This document shows positions 57,041 to 64,000 of a DNA stretch of 64,000 nt, piece by piece. Both the position numbers and the translations under genes were made by a program. Origin of the DNA: Candidatus Tisiphia endosymbiont of Dioctria linearis (lineage in GTDB: Bacteria > Pseudomonadota > Alphaproteobacteria > Rickettsiales > Rickettsiaceae); contig NZ_OZ032156.1 of assembly GCF_964026545.1 (NCBI RefSeq), positions 868,001 through 932,000 on the forward strand. The letters run 5' to 3'. Position 1 is the first letter of the stretch. Each line of letters starts with the position of its first letter. A model generated the notes under the pieces. The model was not told where the DNA came from and searched no databases. It saw only the letters and a list, made by a program, of their open reading frames with translations.

Positions 57041-58004
57041 ATGGAGAAATTGTTAGAATGGGAACGCCGAAATAAATTTTTTGATCTTGGATTCAAAGAA
57101 ATTAAAAATTTGTGTAAAAAATTTTTAATTAGGGAAGATAAGTTTATTGTTACCAAGGCAGAACATGGTCTTGCTAATACAAATTATATTATTGAATTCG
57201 AGAATAGAGATAAGTTTATATTACGTATTAATGTTCGAGATATAGAGTTAGGTAAAAAAGAATTTAAACTTTCACATTTACTCCATAATGAACCTTTAGT
57301 TCCAAAATTTCTTAGTTTTAATCCTATAAATGAAATAACAAACTATTTTTGTGGTTTTGTAGAATATCGTGAAGGCAGTTTATTATCAGATTTTTTAACT
57401 GATCCTTCGTTTTTAGACTCAATACTAGTAATATATAGTAAACTTGGTGAATTTTTAGGACATTTGAGTACCTATAAGTTCCAAGAAAGTGGTTTACTTG
57501 ATGCAAATTTATCAATCAGCAAAATTACTACCAAACATAATGGATATAATGTATTTATAAATTATATTTGCTCATAGTTTAAAAAATAAAATTATTTCAT
57601 ATGAAAACTCTTTTCCTAAGGAATATAGTAATCAATTAGTGCATGGTGATTTTAAACCTTCTAATATTTTAGTTAAAAATATAGACGGAACATTAATTTT
57701 ATCAGGAATATTAGATTGGGAATTTGCTTATTCTGGTTCAGTGTATGGTGATATTGCAACTTTATTTAGATTTAAACATTTATTTGATAAACAGTTAAAA
57801 GATAGCTTTATTTCTGGATACTCAAAAATGTCAAAGTTACTAGGCTCTGTGAACCTAGACTCAGATTGGGAAAAAAAAGCAAAATTAGTTGATTTAGTAA
57901 ATTTATGTGATTTGTTAGATTATGAAGATGAAAGACCTAACATGTATAATAACATAATAGAATTAATCACTGATACTTTAGATTTTATTGATTCTTATAG
58001 CTAA
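57041..58004 (+). pseudogene. Aminoglycoside-phosphotransferase-like gene, frameshifted
   Basis: APH-fold kinase. First frame (57041-57577): LIREDKFIVTKAEHGLANTN, YIIEFENRDKFILRINVRD, NEITNYFCGFVEYREGSLL. The frame stops after INYICS, but one base shift continues it as IFAHSLKNKIISYENSFPK, then LVHGDFKPSNILV (catalytic HGDxxxxN) and GILDWEFAYSGSVYGDIATLF (DWE/F metal site). It ends at 58004. Without the frameshift it would be an APH/choline-kinase-type enzyme of about 320 residues. A 15-base in-frame insertion with MITE-like ends is at 57840-57858. Confidence 0.8.
57840..57858 (+). repeat. Solo MITE end flanked by CTAG
   Basis: CTAG GCTCTGTGAAC CTAG: the 11 bases equal the F MITE end, with the target CTAG on both sides. 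It adds 15 bases (5 codons, GSVNL) in frame to the phosphotransferase-like gene. A natural sequence coincidence cannot be excluded. Confidence 0.5.
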
Positions 58005-58075
58005 CTCCGATTAGTATTTAACCACAAAATTTCATTTAACGTGAGCGTTCACGAAAAAAAAGTTAAAGTACAAGA

Positions 58076-58161
58076 CGTCATTGCGAGAAGGCGTAAGCCT
58101 AGGCTCTGTGAACAAAATTTAAATTACTAGATTTCGACTCTTTTTAGCTGCAAATTATAAG
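58076..58161. repeat. Family A half-unit broken by a truncated F MITE
   Basis: CGTCATTGCGAGAAGGCGTAAGC (58076-58098) is the left part of a family A unit like the one at 63837. At CTAG (58099-58102) it is replaced by GCTCTGTGAACAAAATTTAA and the first 59 bases of the F MITE (58103-58161), after which neither repeat continues. Confidence 0.8.
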
Positions 58162-58176
58162 ACCCTAATGTATTAA

Positions 58177-59061
58177 TCACTGATTTACAATACATTTTGA
58201 TAAAATATCATATGCCTGATCTGGCGTTAGGCTTAATATTTCTGGTAATTTTTTTAAACATTGCATAAACCTGTTAGAGTCTTTTTTATAAAGCTCAACA
58301 AATTGATTGTTATTAGGATCAATTTTGTTAAGCATTTGCGGCGTTTTAGCATAGAGCTTAAAAAGAGCACAACCATCATTATAGTTCATAATGGCTAATA
58401 ATTGTGCCATAGCTCGAGATGTTTGGAAATGCTGCCAATCTATAGGAGTGTTCCACTTTCCTCCCCAAACACTAAAACCATTCTCAGCGAAAAGATCAAT
58501 TATTACTTCACTCATCCCAGGTCTAATATTGGTTCGATTGAGATAACTTGATCCTTCCGCAGGTTTTACAGTAACAGCCCCTGCTTGACTTATGTCACTT
58601 GGAATAGAAAGATAAGGATTTTGAATTGGATTAATGTCAATCGCAAGACCGTATGAATGTACGGAAGGTAAACCACCCCCTGTAATTTCACGACAACTGA
58701 AACTAGAACTATTGTTATCTGCCATACTTTTGTCATCATCGCCATCATAATCTTCAACAGTACGCGCTTTAGCAATAGGGTATTTTAAATCATATATTCT
58801 TTTCAAAATGACGACAACATGCTCAGAAACAGCATCAAGAACAACTAGTTTTCCATCATGATGTATTACAGAATTAAAATCATAATAAGGGAATTTAATA
58901 ACTCTTAATCGATTTAGAGCAACTGGACATCCATCATGCTACACTTTTTTCTTGATCATCTCTTGTTTCGATGATTCAGATAAAGGCTCTATGGTAAAAT
59001 CAGCAGCATTTACTTGTGATATATTTATAAAAAAAATATATAGTAATATTAGCTTATACAT
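58177..59061 (-). pseudogene. M15-family D-Ala-D-Ala carboxypeptidase-like, broken by an in-frame TAG
   Basis: Reading from ATG 59061: signal peptide MYKLILLYIFFINISQVNA, then FTIEPLSESSKQEMIKKKV, an amber TAG at 58939-58941, and without a frame change HDGCPVALNRLRVIKFPYYDF. From there it runs as an M15 peptidase with VHSYGLAIDINP (zinc His and Asp), and the final W-Q-H motif NTPIDWQHFQ. TAG is likely one substitution from TGG (VWHDGCPV). The part from a TTG at 58806 is open for 209 residues but would lack the signal peptide. VanY-like enzymes trim peptidoglycan. Confidence 0.85.
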
Positions 59062-59080
59062 ATAATTTTCTGTGAACAAA

Positions 59081-59105
59081 TTAGTTATCTCCGATAGTCT
59101 CCTAG
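59081..59105. repeat. Family C half-palindrome
   Basis: TTAGTTATCTCCGATAGTCTCCTAG matches the right arm of the 15494 element. The left arm is missing; the sequence before it (TTCTGTGAACAAA) resembles the F MITE end, so this may be a junction of two elements. Confidence 0.5.
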
Positions 59106-59223
59106 TAACTATCACTATAAAAATTAGTAGTGTATTTTAGAAAGTATCCTAAACCAGTAAAAGAGTCAATCATTTATCGTTATACAAGCTAGCATAAGTC
59201 ATAAAATTCATATATAATGCCTG

Positions 59224-59284
59224 CTTAGGAGGCTGTCTGATACCAGTTCTCGAAATTAATTAGTTATCGTAGGCAGCTTCCTAG
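59224..59284. repeat. Family C palindrome
   Basis: CTTAGGAGGCTGTCTGATAC ... GTTATCGTAGGCAGCTTCCTAG, about 61 bases with arms matching the other C copies, ending 30 bases before the truA start. It may interfere with truA translation. Confidence 0.65.
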
Positions 59285-59314
59285 AACAACAAAATTCCCA
59301 GTGAAGAGATTTTT

Positions 59315-60265
59315 ATGATACTGTGTTTTGATTTAGATTCTTGTTTGCACGATGATGATATAGTCAATTCAGGAGAATTGGGTAGCAGAAGAGATGGAGT
59401 GAAGCCTATATGTAATAGGCGAGCGACGAGTAACGATGTCACCAATTTCTTATCAATTGACTATATTAAAGAGCATGAGAGTGATAATGACAATCCATCA
59501 ATTTTGCAGATCGATAAGAATTTAGATGTTTATCGATATAAAATTACCATTGAATATTTGGGTACGGTTTTTGTTGGCTGGCAGAAGCAGAGTGGTGCTA
59601 TATCTATTCAACAAACATTGGAAGACGGGATATACAAATTTACTGGTGAAAAAGTAGCAGTTCACGGAGCTGGTAGGACTGATGCCGGGGTTCATGCTTT
59701 AGGGCAAGTAGCCCACTTTGATTTAGTGAAATATATGCACCCTTATAAAGTTATGCAGGCTATCAACTATTTTGTGAGAGATTATAATATAGCGGTAGTT
59801 GATTGTGTTCTAGTAGACAAAGATTTTCATGCAAGATTTTCTGCTTTAGAACGTCATTATGTCTATAGAATTATCAATAGACCTAGCCAAGTTATAATAG
59901 ATTTAAACCGTGCTTGGTGGATAAAACAACCTCTTGATGTTGAAGCAATGAGACGCGGGGCTTCCTACCTCATAGGACATCATGATTTTAGCTCATTTAG
60001 AGGCAAATTTTGCCAAGCAAAGTCACCTATAAAAACCTTATCCGAATTAATTATTACCCAAAAAAACGAAGAAATAAAAATATATTTTTTTGCTCGCTCT
60101 TTTTTACATAATATGGTTCGAAATATTGTTGGTAGTTTAGTATTAGTTGGACGTAATATATGGCAGGAAGATGATATCCAAAGAGTTCTGAATGCAAAGA
60201 AAAGAGAAATAGCGGGAGCAAAGGCTCCGGCATGTGGGCTGTATTTCCTTAGAGTTGACTATTAA
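59315..60265 (+). CDS. truA: tRNA pseudouridine(38-40) synthase with an inserted repeat
   Basis: 316 residues if started at ATG 59315; typical TruA is about 245. The enzyme domain begins at about residue 72 ([20 protein letters not shown]); catalytic Asp123 lies in [19 protein letters not shown], followed by [33 protein letters not shown] and [17 protein letters not shown]. The extra N-terminal 70 residues are mostly encoded by an E-type palindrome (59358-59465). The Val at the family start position is GTT, not a start; TTG 59504 is an alternative. TruA modifies tRNA anticodon-stem U38-U40. Confidence 0.93.
   Translation: MILCFDLDSCLHDDDIVNSGELGSRRDGVKPICNRRATSNDVTNFLSIDYIKEHESDNDNPSILQIDKNLDVYRYKITIEYLGTVFVGWQKQSGAISIQQTLEDGIYKFTGEKVAVHGAGRTDAGVHALGQVAHFDLVKYMHPYKVMQAINYFVRDYNIAVVDCVLVDKDFHARFSALERHYVYRIINRPSQVIIDLNRAWWIKQPLDVEAMRRGASYLIGHHDFSSFRGKFCQAKSPIKTLSELIITQKNEEIKIYFFARSFLHNMVRNIVGSLVLVGRNIWQEDDIQRVLNAKKREIAGAKAPACGLYFLRVDY
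59358..59465. repeat. Full-length family E palindromic element inside truA
   Basis: 108 bp with arms ATAGTCAATTCAGGAGAATT and TATCAATTGACTATA. Closely matches the inverse of the 10707 copy (e.g. GGTAGCA, GATGGAG, TAATAGGCGAGC). It stays open for translation through its whole length in the truA frame ([20 protein letters not shown]...). Confidence 0.85.
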
Positions 60266-60326
60266 CTTATCACTACTTCAAAAGTGTTTAAGTAACTTTT
60301 AAAGTAGTGGTTAAAATGAATAATAA

Positions 60327-60794
60327 CTATTTTGTCTTTACTTCTACTTGTACAATTTTCTGAATGTTGTTATCGAAATATAAGAATAAATCAAATTTAT
60401 CACCAACTTTTAGTATGGTCTTTAAATCCAAAAGCATAATATGCATACCACCTGGTTGTAAAACAGCGCTAGTTTTAGTTGGGATGACTAGCTTATCAAG
60501 TTTTACCATTTTGCTAACACCTTTTTCATCAACAAAACTTCTATGTAATTCAACCCTGTTAGCGACATCGGAAGAAACATTTACTAAATTATAATTTGTA
60601 TCAGAATTATTAACTATCTCAAGATATATCGCAGAATTATTACGTTTGCCAATAGCAGTTGATATGGAAGGTCTTGCCCAAGCATTTAGTGTCTCAATAG
60701 AGGCTGTTGCTTCCATTGATGTAGCGGCAAAACAGACTGATATGCTAAAACATAGGCTAACAGCAATGATGGCTATTATATTCTTAAGTATCAT
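60327..60794 (-). CDS. Periplasmic copper chaperone PCuAC
   Basis: About 155 residues from the ATG 60794 (MILKNIIAIIAVSLCFSISV signal peptide, about 1-24); an upstream ATG at 60842 adds 16 unlikely residues. The mature domain has LNAWARPS, NNSAIYLEIVNNSD and the copper motif ELHRS-n-MVKL-n-LQPGGMHIMLLDL (His-Met...His-Met). It carries Cu(I) to cytochrome oxidase assembly. No nearby cox genes are in the window. Confidence 0.9.
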   Translation of the reverse strand: MILKNIIAIIAVSLCFSISVCFAATSMEATASIETLNAWARPSISTAIGKRNNSAIYLEIVNNSDTNYNLVNVSSDVANRVELHRSFVDEKGVSKMVKLDKLVIPTKTSAVLQPGGMHIMLLDLKTILKVGDKFDLFLYFDNNIQKIVQVEVKTK

Positions 60795-60880
60795 ATTATC
60801 CTCATAAATTAAGTTACTCGAGTCATTCATTATAGTATACACTATATTATACGCACACTAAGTATATTTAGTATATAATT

Positions 60881-61138
60881 CTAATTTTGGTGTATTTTAA
60901 CAAATTTTTGTTTAACATTATCCCAATTATAGTGAACATTTACTGTTTTAATTTCCGTGACTGTAATGTCTCCATTAGATAACTGTGCAACATCAAAACC
61001 TTTTTGGATAGATTCAGTAATTAGAGTAGTTGATTGACAAATATATCTAACATTAAAAAAAGGATTATTATCAGTATCTAATGAATTGGTAGCTTTCTTA
61101 GTTAGGCTATTCAAAATAGGTATGTTTTTTTCTTTCAT
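60881..61138 (-). CDS. Small conserved rickettsial protein (DUF2671-like)
   Basis: 85 residues, hydrophilic, no signal or membrane segment: MKEKNIPILNSLTKKATNSL, NPFFNVRYICQSTTLITESI, SNGDITVTEIKTVNVHYNWD, KQKFVKIHQN. Length and composition resemble the rickettsial DUF2671 family, but I cannot confirm this. It is divergent from the ABC exporter, with about 115 bases between starts. Confidence 0.6.
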   Translation of the reverse strand: MKEKNIPILNSLTKKATNSLDTDNNPFFNVRYICQSTTLITESIQKGFDVAQLSNGDITVTEIKTVNVHYNWDNVKQKFVKIHQN

Positions 61139-61253
61139 TCTAGATAACTTCAGATATTCTGTACTGTTTTATAGCAGTTTTGTAATAAAGTGGCAAGGTT
61201 TGTTATTAGGTTAATTTTAGTATAATTAGTTTTTTTATAATGAGGTGTGTGTA

Positions 61254-63023
61254 GTGCTAGGAAATATTGATTTTTCAAACTCGTCAATAAGGCTATTTTT
61301 CTATTTCTTAAAGAAAAGAAAAATTAAACTAATCGTTTTAGGTTTGTTATGCATAATGTTGGGAATGATACCTGCTATTGATAGTGTATTGCTCCAAAAA
61401 ATTATAAATTTGCTAGAGTCTTTCTCTGATGAAGAAGCTAAATATCTACCTTCCTCTATGATGTCTTGGGCAATAATATATGCAGTTTGGTGGATGGGTG
61501 TCAATGTTATATGGCGGGTTTATGATTATGTTTATCTAAAAACAATACCCTATATCAAAGGACAGATACTAGATGAGATGTATAATTATACTCAGTATCA
61601 TAACCATAAATTCTTTCAAGAAAACCTTGCTGGTCATATTACCAATCGTATTACTGAAGCTTCTAGGTCTTTCGAAATGGTTCTATCGTTATTTGGTGAA
61701 AAAATTATATATAAACTAGCTATAATTGTTTTTTCTCTAGTAGCTATGTATTCGGTTCATCAAATATTTTCCACTATATTCCTGATATTTATTTGTGTTT
61801 TTATAGGAATTACTGTTATTTGTTCAAGTACAGTAAATAAATATTCAGTAAATTATGCCCGAAGTAAATCAATAGTTGCCGGTAAGATTGTGGATTTGAT
61901 AGCCAATATTAGTACAGTACGGATGTTTACTTCTCATAAATTTGAACGTCAAAATCTAGAAGCAAGAATAGATAATGTGATAGTCAATGAACAAATTATG
62001 CAGTTTTTCATGTGGAAGCTACGTAACGTACTAGGAATAATCTGTGCTATAATGATTTTTATCATGATTTATTATTTGGCACAGCTTCGTAGTCAAATGC
62101 AAATAACTATAGGAGATTGTGTCTTGATACTTACTCTGTGTATGACTGTTACTACTGAAATTTGGGATTTAACGCAGGAAATAGGGGATATGTTTGAAGA
62201 ATTTGGTTCTTTTCATCAAACTTTATCATTGATGAAACCTCATATTATAAAAGATATTGACAATCCCTATCTTCTAAGGGTTGCAAAAGGTGAGATAGCA
62301 TTTAAAAATGTTAGTTTTAAATATTACCATAATAATAATTTATTTGAGAATAAATCTATTACAATTTTGAGTCAACAAAAGGTCGGATTAGTAGGATTTT
62401 CTGGCTCAGGAAAAACAACTTTTATCAATCTTATTACACGGTTGCATGATATAGACCAAGGAGAAATTTTAATTGATGGGCAAAATATTAGATATGTAAC
62501 TCAAGACTCTTTGCGAGATAATATTAGTATAATACCACAAGAACCAATCCTATTTCATAGGACAATTATCGATAATATTAGATATGGAAAAAAAGATGCT
62601 AGCTTAGAAGAAGTAATAGAGGCGGCAAAAGCAGCTCATATACATCAAGTTATTGCTGCCATGCCGGAAGGGTACCAAAGCTTATGCGGTGAAAGGGGTA
62701 ATAATTTGTCAGGTGGTCAAAGACAGAGGATAGTAATCGCCCGGGCAATATTAAAGAATGCTCCTATATTAATCCTTGATGAAGCAACAAGCAGTTTAGA
62801 TAGTGAAACTGAGAGCTTAATACAAGATTCTCTATCTTACTTAATGCAAAATAAAACTGTATTAGTTATAGCCCATAGATTATCAACTTTGTTAAATATG
62901 GATAGAATTTTGGTTTTTGATGCAGGTAGTATAGTTGAAGATGGAGCACATGAGGAATTATTGAAAAACAGTAAATTGTACAAAAAATTATGGAAATCGC
63001 AAGTAAAAGGTCTAATAATCTAA
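61254..63023 (+). CDS. ABC transporter, fused permease-ATPase (exporter type)
   Basis: About 589 residues. Six transmembrane helices in the first 320 residues (from LIVLGLLCIMLGMIPAIDSV) and an ATPase with Walker A GFSGSGKTTFINL (near 382), Q-loop IIPQEPILF, signature NLSGGQRQRI (near 484), Walker B ILILDEATSSLD and the switch His in VIAHRLS. This is an MsbA/lipid- or peptide-exporter half-molecule that works as a homodimer. Start chosen at GTG 61254, since GAGG is 8 bases upstream; a GTG at 61245 is less well placed. Confidence 0.9.
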   Translation: MLGNIDFSNSSIRLFFYFLKKRKIKLIVLGLLCIMLGMIPAIDSVLLQKIINLLESFSDEEAKYLPSSMMSWAIIYAVWWMGVNVIWRVYDYVYLKTIPYIKGQILDEMYNYTQYHNHKFFQENLAGHITNRITEASRSFEMVLSLFGEKIIYKLAIIVFSLVAMYSVHQIFSTIFLIFICVFIGITVICSSTVNKYSVNYARSKSIVAGKIVDLIANISTVRMFTSHKFERQNLEARIDNVIVNEQIMQFFMWKLRNVLGIICAIMIFIMIYYLAQLRSQMQITIGDCVLILTLCMTVTTEIWDLTQEIGDMFEEFGSFHQTLSLMKPHIIKDIDNPYLLRVAKGEIAFKNVSFKYYHNNNLFENKSITILSQQKVGLVGFSGSGKTTFINLITRLHDIDQGEILIDGQNIRYVTQDSLRDNISIIPQEPILFHRTIIDNIRYGKKDASLEEVIEAAKAAHIHQVIAAMPEGYQSLCGERGNNLSGGQRQRIVIARAILKNAPILILDEATSSLDSETESLIQDSLSYLMQNKTVLVIAHRLSTLLNMDRILVFDAGSIVEDGAHEELLKNSKLYKKLWKSQVKGLII

Positions 63024-63138
63024 AATTCTAGTAATTTTTAAATTATTAGTTGAGTTATTTTGGATTTGGTATTGTAATAGGTTATAATTTTGTGTATCAT
63101 AATAAATGTTTTTAATCATTATTAATTGGAGAATTTTA

Positions 63139-63741
63139 ATGCAAGTGTTCGTTGGCAAAGCTGCTCCGGATTTTACAGCTAAAGCTATTATGCCTGATAA
63201 TAGTATAGAATCTGAATTTAATCTTAGAAATTATGCTAAGGATCATAAAGTGGTGTTGTTTTTTTATCCTCTTGATTTTACTTTTGTTTGTCCGTCAGAA
63301 ATTATAGCCTTTAATAATAGGCTAGGGGAATTTACTGAGAGAAATACAAAATTAGTGGCAATAAGTGTTGATTCGCATTTTTCGCATTTAGCTTGGAAGA
63401 ATACCCCCTACAATAAAGGTGGTGTTGGTAATATCCAGATTCCTATGGTGTCAGATCTTAAAAAGAGTGCCTCACATAGTTATAATGTACTGCACGATGA
63501 TGGAATATCACTGCGTGGTACTTTTGTTATTGATGAAGCATTTATAGTTCGGCATTTGCTAGTTAATGATTTGCCAATTGGTAGAAATATTGATGAAGTA
63601 ATAAGAGTGATCGATGCTATAGACTATAATATCAAACATGGCGAAGTATGTCCAGCTGGATGGCATAAAGGTGATGAGGGTATTACTCCTTCGCATAAAG
63701 GAGTGGCAGATTACTTAGCTTCTAATGCAGAGAATTTATAG
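63139..63741 (+). CDS. 2-Cys peroxiredoxin (AhpC/TSA family)
   Basis: About 200 residues from the ATG 63139 (MQVFVGKAAPDFTAKAIMPD); the RBS TTGGAG lies 8 bases before, while the ATG at 63106 lacks one. DFTFVCPSEIIAF holds the peroxidatic Cys near 51 and EVCPAGWHKG the resolving Cys near 170, a typical 2-Cys Prx1-type. It reduces H2O2 and organic or nitro-oxidants, a likely defence against host oxidative attack. Confidence 0.94.
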   Translation: MQVFVGKAAPDFTAKAIMPDNSIESEFNLRNYAKDHKVVLFFYPLDFTFVCPSEIIAFNNRLGEFTERNTKLVAISVDSHFSHLAWKNTPYNKGGVGNIQIPMVSDLKKSASHSYNVLHDDGISLRGTFVIDEAFIVRHLLVNDLPIGRNIDEVIRVIDAIDYNIKHGEVCPAGWHKGDEGITPSHKGVADYLASNAENL

Positions 63742-64000
63742 CTATAGTCAATTAACCTGAGCTAGTGCCGAATAAGCACCCATCGTGCTGTCATTGTGCA
63801 TATGCGGCAGTTTAAGAAGGTAATAATTGGAAATCCGTCATTGCGAGAAGGCGTTAGCCGACGAAGCAATCTACTCTTTTATGGATTGCCACGCCACCTA
63901 CGGCGGCTCGCAATGACGCTGATGCTAAATACTAACCGGATTTATAACGTTGCCAATTAAAGTTGATTCACTAATATATAGTCAATTGATGCTGAAGGAG
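63742..64000. other. 3' intergenic region with repeat units
   Basis: No gene in the last 259 bases. Contents: a partial E arm (CTATAGTCAATTAACC, about 63742-63757), a family A pair (63837-63918) and another E arm start at about 63978 (ATAGTCAATTGATGCTG) cut off by the window end. Confidence 0.65.
63837..63918. repeat. Family A repeat, head-to-head pair
   Basis: CGTCATTGCGAGAAGGCGTTAGCCGACGAAGCAATCTA then ATGGATTGCCACGCCACCTACGGCGGCTCGCAATGACG. Both units complete. The left unit is nearly the same as the one broken by the MITE at 58076. Confidence 0.85.

Noticed and set aside
58040..58063. Terminator at GTGAGCGTTCACG followed by an A-run
   Set aside because: The A-run follows the hairpin on the plus strand, so neither strand has a hairpin followed by T; it is a relative of the true terminator in the wrong order.

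Overview
The window is AT-rich DNA from an intracellular alphaproteobacterium, most likely a Rickettsia or a close relative. Evidence: a giant rOmpB (Sca5) autotransporter, rickettsial gene pairs (sdhCDA with a ChpT-like gene, rho-mdh), many split genes and IS remnants, and palindromic repeats inserted in frame inside proteins, a recognised rickettsial trait. I do not assign a species. Several accessory genes (HaeIII-type restriction-modification, UDP-galactopyranose mutase, a large SF1 helicase) suggest a lineage that has kept or gained mobile cargo.

Layout. 1-5.7 kb: succinate dehydrogenase (sdhC end, sdhD, sdhA), a ChpT-like phosphotransferase, then on the minus strand rplU-rpmA-lysC-pgpA. 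6-7.6 kb: small membrane gene, intact IS5-family copy 1, a decayed small gene. 7.7-19.2 kb: grxC, uvrB, a HigBA toxin-antitoxin pair, a fused LplT-acyltransferase-acyl-ACP synthetase, a DsbA-like protein, rho, mdh and yaaA. 19.3-21.2 kb: an HrgA-like gene broken by a frameshift and by IS5 copy 2. 21.3-24 kb: two tandem ProP-like MFS transporters. 24.1-24.5 kb: fused remnants of a RelA/SpoT gene and a second transposase. 24.6-29.6 kb: ompB. 29.9-30.4 kb: an IS982 remnant. 30.5-38.2 kb: obgE, sppA, a TlpA-like gene with a tiny divergent lipoprotein gene, an intradiol-dioxygenase-like secreted protein, small ORFs with a tandem duplication, a frameshifted GDSL lipoprotein, and a DUF3576 protein. 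38.4-41 kb: leuS. 41-46.2 kb: defence-like block with an M.HaeIII-like methylase, its HaeIII-like nuclease and a 1007-aa SF1 helicase. 46.2-50.8 kb: surface-sugar genes (wecB remnant, glf, a two-domain glycosyltransferase). 50.8-64 kb: xthA, a methylase remnant, an SBP-TRIC fusion, xseA, hup, a broken aminoglycoside-phosphotransferase-like gene, a broken M15 peptidase, truA with an inserted repeat, a PCuAC copper chaperone, an ABC exporter and a 2-Cys peroxiredoxin.

Repeats are the strongest unexplained layer. I separate: (A) many copies of an approximately 40-bp element with GTCATTGCGAG/GCAATCC ends, often in head-to-head pairs; (B) a palindromic element with TATACTC/GAGTATA ends, inside yaaA and (shortened) chpT; (C) a CTAGGAGGCTGCCTG-ended family, one copy being a 171-bp MITE-like element; (D) an approximately 140-bp element with CCTCTTCG arms; (E) an approximately 108-bp palindrome with TATAGTCAATT ends, inside truA, collapsed to 27 bp inside leuS, and free at 10.7 kb; (F) a 157-bp MITE whose ends match those of the IS5-family element and which has inserted, with the same CTAG flanks, into a D element. 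These nested insertions give a relative chronology.

The defence-like block is flanked on the restriction-modification side by a 41-bp direct repeat copied from the 3' end of leuS, suggesting insertion of the two-gene module with target duplication. No CRISPR array, rRNA or tRNA gene was recognised.
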